This document shows, one piece after another, positions 27,139-35,674 of a DNA stretch of 64,000 bases; the stretch's first letter is position 1; every line of letters starts with the position of its first letter. The notes under the pieces were generated by a model. It saw nothing but the letters and a program-made list of their open reading frames with translations. It was not told where the DNA came from and did not search any database. The DNA is from an uncultured Lachnospiraceae bacterium (lineage in GTDB: Bacteria; Bacillota; Clostridia; Lachnospirales; Lachnospiraceae): NCBI GenBank assembly GCA_947178125.1, contig CAMWXB010000012.1:1-64000 (forward strand), in the 5' to 3' direction. Made by a program: the position numbers and the translations under genes.

Positions 27139-28194
27139 CTATTTTCCACCAAACATCTTATGTTCTACATATTCCGCAATAACATGTCCGATGAATATAT
27201 GTGTTTCCTGAATACGCGGTGTTATTAATGAGGGCACTTTAATTATATAGTCTGCTATACCCTCTAATTCCGGATCATCAAATCCACCCATTAACAGAAC
27301 TGAAACAATCTCATTCTTTTTTGCATATCGCAATGCTTCCAGAATGTTTTTACTGGTTCCACTGGTTGAAATCCCAATGACCATATCTCCTCTAAGAGCC
27401 TTTGCTTCTAACTGTCTTACAAATACTCTTTCAAAACTATAATCATTGCCAATTGCTGTCAACGTAGAGGAATTAACTGACAGCGCTTCCGCATTCAGAC
27501 CTGGGCGTTCTTTATAAAATCGACTGATAAACTCTGTCGCAATATGCTGCGCATCCGCAGCACTTCCACCATTACCACATAAATACACTCCACCATTACT
27601 TTTAAAAATTTCTATAATTTTATCGCCTATCGACATAATAGCATCCGTCATCTGCTGATTAGATGCCATTTTCTTAAATATATTCAAATGCTCATCTAAA
27701 CGTCTAAAAAAATAATTATGAGCACAATTCTCATCATTATATTTTTCTAATATGGAAATTAATTCCCAGATACAGCCTTTCCCGCCGTCATTCTGCAGTA
27801 TAATATCTGCTGCACTTTTCGCTCTATCAATTGCATTTGCAGGGCAAATTCCCAAACCCGCATAAGTAAGAGGCTCAACATCATATTTGCCATCACCAAT
27901 ATAGCAGATATTAGCTCTGTCGATACCTGTACTCTGCTCTATTTGCTGCATAGTTTCTTTTTTCGTTTTATTTCCACGATAGAAATATTTCCATGGAAAT
28001 CTCTTCTCAAAATAATCTACGATATCTGTATCTTCACCTGTAATGGCAGCAATCTTATATCCTCTTCGGTAAAGTTCAAAAATTGCATCGATATCCTTTA
28101 GATTTACCTGCTTTTGTTCATTTCCACGATGATCAATAATAACCGAGCCATCCGTAATAACACCATCAATATCAAATACAATCAATTCTATCAT
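27139..28194 (-). CDS. KdsC-like HAD phosphatase fused to GmhA-like SIS isomerase
   Basis: About 351 residues in two domains. Residues 1-155 are a HAD phosphatase of the KdsC/YrbI group (VFDIDGVITDG, GDGKYDVEP). Residues 165-351 are a sugar isomerase domain with the GmhA motif LCGNGGSAADAQHI and ISTSGTSKNIL. GmhA makes a heptose 7-phosphate from sedoheptulose 7-phosphate; KdsC removes phosphate from a 3-deoxy-ulosonic acid phosphate. One chain thus combines steps that would lie on either side of a NeuB/KdsA-type condensation, and the NeuB-like gene is immediately upstream. The combination is unusual and the sugar is unknown. AGGGG precedes the chosen ATG. Confidence 0.85.
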   Translation of the reverse strand: MIELIVFDIDGVITDGSVIIDHRGNEQKQVNLKDIDAIFELYRRGYKIAAITGEDTDIVDYFEKRFPWKYFYRGNKTKKETMQQIEQSTGIDRANICYIGDGKYDVEPLTYAGLGICPANAIDRAKSAADIILQNDGGKGCIWELISILEKYNDENCAHNYFFRRLDEHLNIFKKMASNQQMTDAIMSIGDKIIEIFKSNGGVYLCGNGGSAADAQHIATEFISRFYKERPGLNAEALSVNSSTLTAIGNDYSFERVFVRQLEAKALRGDMVIGISTSGTSKNILEALRYAKKNEIVSVLLMGGFDDPELEGIADYIIKVPSLITPRIQETHIFIGHVIAEYVEHKMFGGK

Positions 28195-28198
28195 CACA

Positions 28199-29023
28199 TT
28201 AACCCCTGAGTTTTTTCTTAACTTCCTCTTCTGCAGCTGTCAAAACTTTTTTCCCGCTTCCCATAATCGTTTCTGTGCTGCGGATATTCTTTACCAACTG
28301 ACATAATTCATACGGCTCAATTGAAGCCTTCTGGTCAGAACCATACATAGTTTTATCAAGGGTAATATGACGTTCAATAGACGTAGCCCCTGCTGCAACT
28401 GCACATGTACTGACTAAGGTTCCTTCTTCATGCCCACTGTAGCCAACCTTACACTTATAAATATCCGCAAGGACTTTAATCAGCTTCAAATTAGCATCCT
28501 CTAAAGGCATCGGATAAGTGCTGTTACAATGCATAAGCTCGTAAGGACAACTATATTTTTCAAATCTTTCTACTGCATGATTAATTTCTTCAAAAGTACT
28601 CATACCGGTTGCAATAAAAGTATATTTCCCTTCTTTAGCAACTTCTTCTATCAACTCATCATTCGTCAGCATTGCAGAGGCAATCTTATTATATTTACAA
28701 TTATACTGCTGAAGAAATTTCTGCGAATCAATATCCCACGCTGACGCATACCAGTCAATATGCTTTTCAAGACAATATTTATCAATTTCATCATACTCCT
28801 TTTTACCAAATTCAAGTCCTTCCTTCTGTTCCCTCTGTGTCTCGCCCCAGGGACTTTTTCTCGGGCTATCCAGATATTCCTTGGTATATACTTTATCCAC
28901 CGTTCTTTTTTGAAATTTAACAGCATCACATCCAGCTACCGATGCAACATCAATCAGCTTTTTAGCCAACTGTAAATCTCCATTATGATTAATCCCTATC
29001 TCTGCTACTATAAATGTACTCAT
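28199..29023 (-). CDS. NeuB-family sialic-acid-type synthase lacking the SAF domain
   Basis: About 274 residues from the ATG at 29023, behind AGGAG. The TIM-barrel of the N-acetylneuraminate synthase family is clear: VAEIGINHNGD, AVKFQKR, KIASAMLTNDELI, FIATGMST, VGYSGHEEGT and ERHITLDKTM. Family members of about 340 residues end in an antifreeze-like (SAF) domain that closes the active site of the partner; this protein stops at the end of the barrel. It condenses phosphoenolpyruvate with an aldose or aldose phosphate. No CMP-sugar synthetase is in the window, so activation of the product must happen elsewhere or by another route. Confidence 0.85.
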   Translation of the reverse strand: MSTFIVAEIGINHNGDLQLAKKLIDVASVAGCDAVKFQKRTVDKVYTKEYLDSPRKSPWGETQREQKEGLEFGKKEYDEIDKYCLEKHIDWYASAWDIDSQKFLQQYNCKYNKIASAMLTNDELIEEVAKEGKYTFIATGMSTFEEINHAVERFEKYSCPYELMHCNSTYPMPLEDANLKLIKVLADIYKCKVGYSGHEEGTLVSTCAVAAGATSIERHITLDKTMYGSDQKASIEPYELCQLVKNIRSTETIMGSGKKVLTAAEEEVKKKLRG

Positions 29024-29069
29024 ATTCTGTTTTCTCCTCACTTTTCTTTACTTATATATTGTCTACTTA

Positions 29070-30014
29070 TTAATCATCAAAATTAATCGTTTCTTCTTCT
29101 ACTACCAATGGGCGCTTACTAATTTTCCGCAGAATTGCTCCAATATATTCTCCCAAGATTCCTATAAAAAATAGCTGTACAGATCCTATAAAAAAAATCC
29201 CAATTAATAATGGCGCTACTCCAGCATTAAAAGTATTCCAATGTATTAATTTATATATCAAATATACAACGCCCGCCATAAAACAAATTACCGCCATTGT
29301 CCCGCCCATAATCACTGACAGTCTAAGTGGTAAATATGATGTATTAATTAATGAAGTAATTGCAAAATCAAAATACCGATAAACACTATACCCAGATTTA
29401 CCAGCTCTCCGCTTTTGCTGTTTATATGGAACAACTTTCATCTTATATCCTAGTTCTGGAATTAAATGTCTCAGAGATACTTCCGGTTCATATACCTCTT
29501 TTATTACATCCAATATCTTTTTATCTATCAGTACCATTCCACTTAACTGATTATATTGAGGGATATCAGAAAACGTTTTAATTATTTTATAATATACTTT
29601 TCGCAAAAAGAATTTAAATTTATTTTCCTCAGATTCTAACTTTTGCCCATATACTATTAAATCTCCCTGCTCCCAATACCCCATATATTCCTCTATTAAT
29701 TCAGGCGGTACCTGAAAATCACAGGGTAAATCTACTACCACATCCCCAGTAGCTCTAAAAATACAATTCATTCCCGAGCGGCTTGGCCCAAAATTACGCG
29801 TATTAAAAATAACTTTTACCCGCTTATCTTCTCGCGCTATATCTCTCAAAATTTCCTTTGTTCTGTCTCTAGAATCATTATCCTCAAATACAATCTCATA
29901 ATCATATTGATTCGTATACTTTGCCATCTGTTTTGTAATTGCCATATACATAGGATGTACATTCGCTTCCTCGTTATAGCATGGAACACAGACACTGATT
30001 TTTTTCATACGCAT
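29070..30014 (-). CDS. Polyprenyl-phosphate glycosyltransferase, GT2 (DPM1/GtrB-like)
   Basis: A 314-residue GT2 enzyme. It has VCVPCYNEEANV at the start, FEDNDSRD, and VDLPCDFQVP as metal-binding region. Two C-terminal hydrophobic helices lie near 235-290 (SVIMGGTMAVICFMAG, VAPLLIGIFFIGSVQL). It probably loads a sugar onto undecaprenyl phosphate. It is the first gene of the operon controlled by the attenuator at 30107-30304, about 90 bases below the terminator hairpin. The ATG at 30014 follows AAGGAG; the ATG at 30008 is an alternative. Confidence 0.85.
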   Translation of the reverse strand: MRMKKISVCVPCYNEEANVHPMYMAITKQMAKYTNQYDYEIVFEDNDSRDRTKEILRDIAREDKRVKVIFNTRNFGPSRSGMNCIFRATGDVVVDLPCDFQVPPELIEEYMGYWEQGDLIVYGQKLESEENKFKFFLRKVYYKIIKTFSDIPQYNQLSGMVLIDKKILDVIKEVYEPEVSLRHLIPELGYKMKVVPYKQQKRRAGKSGYSVYRYFDFAITSLINTSYLPLRLSVIMGGTMAVICFMAGVVYLIYKLIHWNTFNAGVAPLLIGIFFIGSVQLFFIGILGEYIGAILRKISKRPLVVEEETINFDD

Positions 30015-30106
30015 TCCTCTCCTTTATGAAACAGGCTTATGATTCTATAGTATTGAATAATAATTGAACTTTTATCAGATATAATGATCATTACTACAAT
30101 TGGCCA

Positions 30107-30269
30107 AATAAAAAGTGCGTCTCCAACAAGAGACGCACTGAAAAAGTGAATCTCTCATTGTTGCCACACAATCTTGTTCCAGTCATAGGGAATACATAAG
30201 TAAAGAGAGAAAAGCACTTTTTACCAAAGTTATTTTCCCTATGACTTTAAAATTATTAGATTGTGTGGC
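30107..30269 (-). ncRNA. Structured leader RNA with antiterminator/terminator switch
   Basis: The predicted transcript starts near 30269 and begins with the 5' arm of a 12-bp stem (30258-30269 with 30163-30174). Inside it is a second perfect 12-bp stem (30235-30246 with 30181-30192). Next come two exclusive folds. One is a terminator, 30130-30139 with 30114-30123, followed by TTTTTATTT. The other is an antiterminator pairing 30159-30163 with 30124-30128, 30151-30155 with 30129-30133, and 30146-30148 with 30136-30138, which uses the 5' arm of the terminator. This is attenuator or riboswitch architecture ahead of the GT2-to-GT2 operon. I do not recognise a known riboswitch class. Confidence 0.7.
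30114..30139 (-). terminator. Intrinsic terminator of the leader
   Basis: A perfect 10-bp stem, AGTGCGTCTC and GAGACGCACT, with a 6-base loop, followed on the minus strand by TTTTTATTT. It can stop the leader transcript before the gene at 30014. Confidence 0.85.
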
Positions 30270-30275
30270 TTTTTT

Positions 30276-30284
30276 AGTATAACA
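30276..30284 (-). promoter_or_regulatory. Extended -10 promoter of the 30-8 kb operon
   Basis: TGTTATACT on the minus strand is an extended -10. The -35 position (TTTCAT at 30299-30304) is weak. The start point would fall close to 30269, exactly where the leader's outer stem begins. Between this and the upstream gene stop at 30617 lies AT-rich sequence with one imperfect hairpin (AACAGGCTG/CAGCCTGTT, 30524-30557) that may end the upstream operon; nothing else is seen there. Confidence 0.6.
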
Positions 30285-30616
30285 TAGACATAATGAAAAT
30301 GAAATATACATTTTAAAATTCGTTATTGATTTCTTAATATAACCGAATAGAAACTTTAACACTACCCATGCGAAATGAAACATTCTTTACCGAAAAGAAA
30401 GATTTTTTTGCCAGCATCACAAAAATAAACAAAAAAATAATCCAATTCTTTCAAAACTGGAAAGTTACAAAAGTAAAAGTTTATTCGCAAATGACAGTTC
30501 GCCGGAAAAGATACTATAAGAATAACAGGCTGAAAATATGAAACTTTCCAGCCTGTTAAAATCTAAGAAATATTAGAATTTTTTTAAATTTTCAAATAGA
30601 CACTACCGTTTATACA

Positions 30617-33325
30617 TCATCCCATAAAATTATATCTAATAGTCTCCTTAAAAATACAACATCCAAAAATAAAACAAATCATAATAATAAAATGCTGCAA
30701 ATTAACCTTATTACTTCCATTTCTTCTTTGTCTGATATAATCTTGAAATATAAATGCCATAACAAAATAAATAAATAAATAATAGAATAAAAAGTATCTT
30801 CTTTCAATATGACTGAGATTTTGTATACATATAGAAGAAATAGTTAATAATAAAATTAAAATCTCATCTTTTATTTTCAATAATTTATTTTTCTCATGAT
30901 TAATAAAAATCAATAAGTATTCACCAATTAAGGCATAATTTAATAATGATGCAATCGTCCTCAGCCATATTGGAATTAGTTCTTCACTATATGCGGTTTC
31001 AGTTTCAGCGCTCATTGCCCAAAATAAATGTTTAAAATAACCCACACAAAACTCTATCGGATTAGATAATACTATATATATTAAGTCTCCCGCCGAATAA
31101 AGCTTGTTCATATAATAAAATTGGTCAATACGCGCTAACTGTTTGTCAACATTTGCTTCTTGTCCCAAATTATACATATGAAAACCTCGCGTAAAACTGC
31201 CCCATGTCAAACTAAATTCTGAGTTACTATTTACATCATACCCTCTGCCTTCACTATAAGGAAATAAACCTATGTGTCCTTTTTCATAATTCAAAATAAA
31301 TTGTGGAAAAGCGACTATAATAAGACCCAAAAATAAACCTCCTATTATTAAGGCCGCCTTTTTCCAGTTGATTTCCTTTTTATAAAGCTTAATAACTAAT
31401 TCCACAATAATCCATACAACCACCACTGCAAGAATATATTTGTAAGCCATTCTGTAGCTCAATGCTATTCCAAATAAAATTCCTCCACCCAGCATTTCTT
31501 TTATATCCGCTCTTTTCAAGCCACTTAACATATATGCTATAGCGCTTATTGCACACATAGCAGCCGGAATATCTACCAGCGCATAAAAAAAGAATGGATA
31601 CCAAAAAAGAGAGAAAATCAGAAACATCAACAAGCACATTGCATTATTCGCTCTTTTATCTGTAAAATACTCATACAATTTAGGCATTGCAATACCTATT
31701 GTAAAAGCTACTAATATCCCATAATACAAGAAATAAAAATAAATCATTTCAATTCCTGTTAGTACTTCTAAGCCTTTAGCCGCTATTGCAATTACTATTG
31801 AGAAATATCCTCTAAAACCCACTATATATTCTGCAGTTACCTGTAAGGAAAAATGGCCATTCTCATCTAAAATTTGAGGATTCATATAGTAATATATATC
31901 CGCAATAGGGGATGCCTGCCAATCGCGTAAGTTAAAATAGTAAATTACGGACGTAAACACTGCATATAACACTGATATAATTACAAAAACAGCCATCGGA
32001 TTATATTCTGACATAAACTTATTTTTATATAAAAAATAAGTTAACATTTTAGCTCCTGCCAATATAATACAGCACAATATAATAAACAGAAAAACATACA
32101 CTACCAAATAATCAACAAGAACATACATGTAATCTGCCAAATCATATGGATATATTTTAATTATACCAGCTTCTGTTGCATTTTCATATGCTACAACTCT
32201 TGTATAACCGCTTATTACATCTCTAATATTTGTCGAATATTTATTATCATCCACAGATAAAGTCAAGCAGGTATTGGGATATACCGGTAAACTTAATACA
32301 AGATAAGAGTCTTCTTGTAAAAAGTCAAAATATCCATATCCATAATGAGCACTTTCACTCTCTTCAATTACTGATATGTTTCTGGATTCGACAACAGCAT
32401 TTTTTAATTTAGCAAAGTCATAAAACCCATATCTCTTCTCATCAACAATGTTGCCAACACATATTGGGCTATTTATTTCCTCGTACAGATTGTCAAAAAC
32501 TTTTAAAGTATTCTCACTACCCTCTTCTCGTAAATAAGAATTACTTATAATAATATTATGATACCTCACCATATTATTAAATACAAAATCAGATATATGC
32601 TCTGAAAAAATCATACAGGCTAAAATAGCCAATACGCCTGTTATTATAAATATTTTTTTATCTTCCGTTTTTAAATAAATAATCAACGTATGTTTAAGTT
32701 CATTGATATATTTACTTCTTTCCCCCTTTTGCAGTACAAAAACTAATATCACACAAATTACTACAAAAAATAAAACTATCGCTCCTGTATGCTTTCCTCC
32801 AACCGTCGCTATACTGTCTGTTAGAGCCGCTGACGCTCTAAGTTCCGATTGTTCAATATTATATGAAAAAATTTCCACCCACTCATCTTTGATCTCACAT
32901 TGATCGACCTGATCAAATGTAAAATAATCCAGGATTTCTTCACCTGACAACAATATATATTGATCATCCGATAATATTTCTATCGATTCAATTTGTACAG
33001 TGCCGCTCTGATCACCTATCCTGATCACCGCATCTTCGATACGATTTGCATTGACTTTAAATGTAACCTTAAAATCTTCCACCTTTTCTTGAGTTGCATA
33101 TTTAAAAACACCCTTTCCATATTCTAATTTTGCCTGATTCTGAGTCGTTCCATATGGTGCATAATTAATGGAAATATATATTGATTTACCATTTATGACA
33201 CTTTTCATGCCCAATATAGCTACTACTAAAATTACGCACCACAAAACAATTTTCCAAATATTTTTTTTCAGTTTGAAATCAAAAACTCTTTTCAATTTAT
33301 TACCTATCCCTCTTATTTTCTCCAA
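30617..33325 (-). CDS. Large multi-pass membrane protein, GT-C-like
   Basis: About 902 residues: one N-terminal transmembrane helix near 28-45, a soluble extracytoplasmic part, another helix near 178-195, a second soluble part to about 400, then a dozen or so helices. DIYYYMNPQI follows the helix near 460, where GT-C transferases hold acidic catalytic residues. I cannot assign a family. A lipid-sugar-dependent glycosyltransferase or polymerase is plausible. The annotated start is a TTG that overlaps the end of the methyltransferase gene; another TTG some 15 codons later, behind AGAGGG, is possible. It is the last gene of the upstream operon, and the following 300 bases contain no gene. Confidence 0.65.
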   Translation of the reverse strand: MEKIRGIGNKLKRVFDFKLKKNIWKIVLWCVILVVAILGMKSVINGKSIYISINYAPYGTTQNQAKLEYGKGVFKYATQEKVEDFKVTFKVNANRIEDAVIRIGDQSGTVQIESIEILSDDQYILLSGEEILDYFTFDQVDQCEIKDEWVEIFSYNIEQSELRASAALTDSIATVGGKHTGAIVLFFVVICVILVFVLQKGERSKYINELKHTLIIYLKTEDKKIFIITGVLAILACMIFSEHISDFVFNNMVRYHNIIISNSYLREEGSENTLKVFDNLYEEINSPICVGNIVDEKRYGFYDFAKLKNAVVESRNISVIEESESAHYGYGYFDFLQEDSYLVLSLPVYPNTCLTLSVDDNKYSTNIRDVISGYTRVVAYENATEAGIIKIYPYDLADYMYVLVDYLVVYVFLFIILCCIILAGAKMLTYFLYKNKFMSEYNPMAVFVIISVLYAVFTSVIYYFNLRDWQASPIADIYYYMNPQILDENGHFSLQVTAEYIVGFRGYFSIVIAIAAKGLEVLTGIEMIYFYFLYYGILVAFTIGIAMPKLYEYFTDKRANNAMCLLMFLIFSLFWYPFFFYALVDIPAAMCAISAIAYMLSGLKRADIKEMLGGGILFGIALSYRMAYKYILAVVVVWIIVELVIKLYKKEINWKKAALIIGGLFLGLIIVAFPQFILNYEKGHIGLFPYSEGRGYDVNSNSEFSLTWGSFTRGFHMYNLGQEANVDKQLARIDQFYYMNKLYSAGDLIYIVLSNPIEFCVGYFKHLFWAMSAETETAYSEELIPIWLRTIASLLNYALIGEYLLIFINHEKNKLLKIKDEILILLLTISSICIQNLSHIERRYFLFYYLFIYFVMAFIFQDYIRQRRNGSNKVNLQHFIIMICFIFGCCIFKETIRYNFMG

Positions 33326-34518
33326 AAATTTAAGTATCCCTTTTTCTCCTGCTTCTTTTCAGGATTCTTGCTTTCCTCTGTTTTCTTCTTTAACTCCTCA
33401 ATTTCCTTTCTACACCTTTCCAGCTCCGACTCCGCATATTGCAAACGCCATATTTCATTTTGCATATCATTTATTTTTTCCTTCAGACACCGTTTTTCAT
33501 ATAATGAATATTCATATCCCGCCAAAATACACTGATTCCATCTGGTATAGTCTTTGTTTCTTTTTCTAAACATCTCTGTCGGAAAATATTCTGTCCAAGA
33601 TGCAGGAGAATTGGCCATTAATACTCGTTCCCAATTTTTTTTAAATTTCCATTCGCCTTTAAAAACATAATCATGTGCATTCTGAATATATAGCATACCA
33701 TCTGTACTTAATACTCTGTCAAATAAATCGAGATAATAATCTACATGCTCCTGCCCCATTTCTTCCATGCTTGCAATGTTGATACAGCAATCATATTTAT
33801 AATTATTTTTCTTTTCAAAATGCCATGAAGGAATTATATAAACATCATATTTATCAAGGTCAAACTCCTCGTCCAAATAATATAGTCCCACCTTTTTATT
33901 GGGAAGCATCTTTTCTAAATATTTATACGCGTATAGAAGCGATCCCGGTACAGCATCTATCATCACATATTTAACGCCCTCCGTAATATTCATCATCGCT
34001 TCAGCAATCCTGCCATACCCCCCCCCTAATTCTAATATGAGTTTATCTCCAACAGTACTTGATATTCTTTCAAGTCCTGCATAAATCATATTAATATCCG
34101 CTATTGTATCTAAATCTCTGGCTTTATAATCAAATTCTTCAAATCTATTCTCCTTGATAAAATCAAAAATACCAATTACATCAACATTATCTATAAAATT
34201 ATTCTTTGCCCCCATATCTTCCTTTGATAATTCCTGCATTCCCGTACAACCAATCCATGCATCCAGCATCTTCTCGGCAGAGTTATATTGTTCTGTCATG
34301 GATTGATCATATAAATCTGCAACAGAACTATCCGGTACTTCTAAAGCATCTACGTTTTCATCCTTTTCAACTAAATGCCAATGATTTAAAGGTGACAAAA
34401 AACTTGCATTATTCCGCATATCTTCAACTATCTTTTTCAATAATTCTCTATCTAAAGATATCTTCTCAAAATCTCCAGGTCTTCTGTTCGTAAACTGCTT
34501 ATTCACTACCTGCATCAT
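33313..34518 (-). CDS. Putative sugar O-methyltransferase with G9 tract in the SAM motif
   Basis: A 401-residue protein of the putative sugar O-methyltransferase type. The SAM-binding motif I reads LILELGGGYGRIAEAM near residue 170, and VMIDAVPGSLLYAY follows. The C-terminal 70 residues are charged and predicted coiled coil (EIWRLQYAESELERC, EEIEELKKK). The three glycines of motif I are encoded by nine consecutive G (34018-34026), in frame here. One base more or less leads to a stop within about a dozen codons. It starts behind AAGGAG and overlaps the end of the upstream radical SAM gene. Confidence 0.85.
   Translation of the reverse strand: MMQVVNKQFTNRRPGDFEKISLDRELLKKIVEDMRNNASFLSPLNHWHLVEKDENVDALEVPDSSVADLYDQSMTEQYNSAEKMLDAWIGCTGMQELSKEDMGAKNNFIDNVDVIGIFDFIKENRFEEFDYKARDLDTIADINMIYAGLERISSTVGDKLILELGGGYGRIAEAMMNITEGVKYVMIDAVPGSLLYAYKYLEKMLPNKKVGLYYLDEEFDLDKYDVYIIPSWHFEKKNNYKYDCCINIASMEEMGQEHVDYYLDLFDRVLSTDGMLYIQNAHDYVFKGEWKFKKNWERVLMANSPASWTEYFPTEMFRKRNKDYTRWNQCILAGYEYSLYEKRCLKEKINDMQNEIWRLQYAESELERCRKEIEELKKKTEESKNPEKKQEKKGYLNFWRK
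34018..34026 (-). repeat. G9 homopolymer tract (T7), open state
   Basis: Nine C on the plus strand encode GGG within motif I of the methyltransferase (TTA GGG GGG GGG TAT). G8 and G10 both give early stops. Confidence 0.85.
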
Positions 34519-35674
34519 TTTTTCTCCTTAGCTCTTCTAAAATATTATAATAATTGGATTCCCCAATGGTACAATTACGGCACTCTTTCTGCAATTTACC
34601 CTCAAGTAAATCTTTTCTTAACTGCCAATATCCCCTACTATTATAAATTTCTTCCGGGTTTTTATTATCTGGTATCTGATATCGCTCAAATAATTCATAC
34701 CAGTACTTTTTATCCATAAAACAACATGCAAATTCTAACTTTCCATTCATTCCATATGATAAATAGCCATTTGAAAGCTTTTCACAAAAACACCTCCGTT
34801 CTACCCCCCCCTGTTCATCTCTTTTATCTATTTTAGTTTCATGATAGAACATCTCATATATAGCCTGCGGCATATCCAAGCGAATACTGTATTCTGCGGC
34901 TAGTCTTTCTGTCTCCTCAAGAACTTTCTTTCCCATTAAGCGATCAACGTACTCAAGTGTAATTTTTCTTAATTCCGGTCTTTGATAATCTTCTATTACA
35001 ACCGGCTGACAGTATATAGAATCCCAATCTCCTCCTTCTGTTCGCACAACTTCTCCTACTGTTCTAACAATATTAGGTAAATCCATAAAATTTAACGTTG
35101 ACAACGTTGTCGATGTTCGAAATTTTAAATTTATATTGTATTTATTTCTAGCTTTTACCCATTTATGGATTGTATCCACAACATGTTCAAACTTTGCAGG
35201 TGTACGAATCGCTTCAAAAACCTCTTTGGTTCCTCCGTCCAATGAAAACCCCAATATATCAATATATTTTACTATTTCTTCATTTGCTGGCGGTATTGTC
35301 CCATTTGATAAAATTACAATTTCAGAATTTACATATTTTTTCTTTATATATTTACATATTTTAAAAATTTCTGGATTTAACAGGGTTTCTCCCATAAAAA
35401 AATTAAATTTCACATACTCCTGCCTTTTACCAGAAACTTTTTTATTAAATAGTATCTTCTTTACATCCTTTAATGTTGCAAAATACGGTTCCTTGTTAAA
35501 ATATGTTTTATTGCTATAATCTTTTGATATAAACGGACACATGGTACAATAAAGATTACATTTATTAGTCATATACATATTAATCTCTATAACCTTTATC
35601 TTTTTATTCCCTTCCATTCCCTCTTCACACTGTTTTATTAGCTGCTGCCTGTATTGTTCCATTAACTGTTCCAT
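34499..35674 (-). CDS. Radical SAM/SPASM protein with G8 tract
   Basis: A 391-residue protein. The radical SAM cluster CNLYCTMC is near residue 39, then KFNFFMGETLLNPE, which supplies the GE motif, and VILSNGT. The C-terminal SPASM-type cysteines are in RRCFCEKL, FACCFMD and CRNCTIGE. The G8 tract at 34804-34811 lies between the barrel and these clusters (GAA CAG GGG GGG GTA). It is open here; G7 gives an immediate TAG, and G9 stops seven codons later. A truncated product would keep the barrel but lose the auxiliary clusters. The start at 35674 overlaps the GT61 gene by 50 bases and has GAGGGATGAGGA just upstream. Confidence 0.85.
   Translation of the reverse strand: MEQLMEQYRQQLIKQCEEGMEGNKKIKVIEINMYMTNKCNLYCTMCPFISKDYSNKTYFNKEPYFATLKDVKKILFNKKVSGKRQEYVKFNFFMGETLLNPEIFKICKYIKKKYVNSEIVILSNGTIPPANEEIVKYIDILGFSLDGGTKEVFEAIRTPAKFEHVVDTIHKWVKARNKYNINLKFRTSTTLSTLNFMDLPNIVRTVGEVVRTEGGDWDSIYCQPVVIEDYQRPELRKITLEYVDRLMGKKVLEETERLAAEYSIRLDMPQAIYEMFYHETKIDKRDEQGGVERRCFCEKLSNGYLSYGMNGKLEFACCFMDKKYWYELFERYQIPDNKNPEEIYNSRGYWQLRKDLLEGKLQKECRNCTIGESNYYNILEELRRKNDAGSE
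34804..34811 (-). repeat. G8 homopolymer tract (T8), open state
   Basis: Eight C on the plus strand in the radical SAM gene. The register is open with eight; seven or nine close the frame almost at once. Confidence 0.85.

Noticed and set aside
30163-30269. The long nested hairpin as a 6S RNA
   Set aside because: It has a closing stem and an inner bulge like 6S RNA, but it is too short, lacks the usual central bubble, and is followed by an antiterminator/terminator pair and an operon. A leader attenuator fits better.
30183-30383. A 66-residue minus-strand frame in the leader region
   Set aside because: It overlaps the promoter and structured leader, has no ribosome site and no recognisable features.
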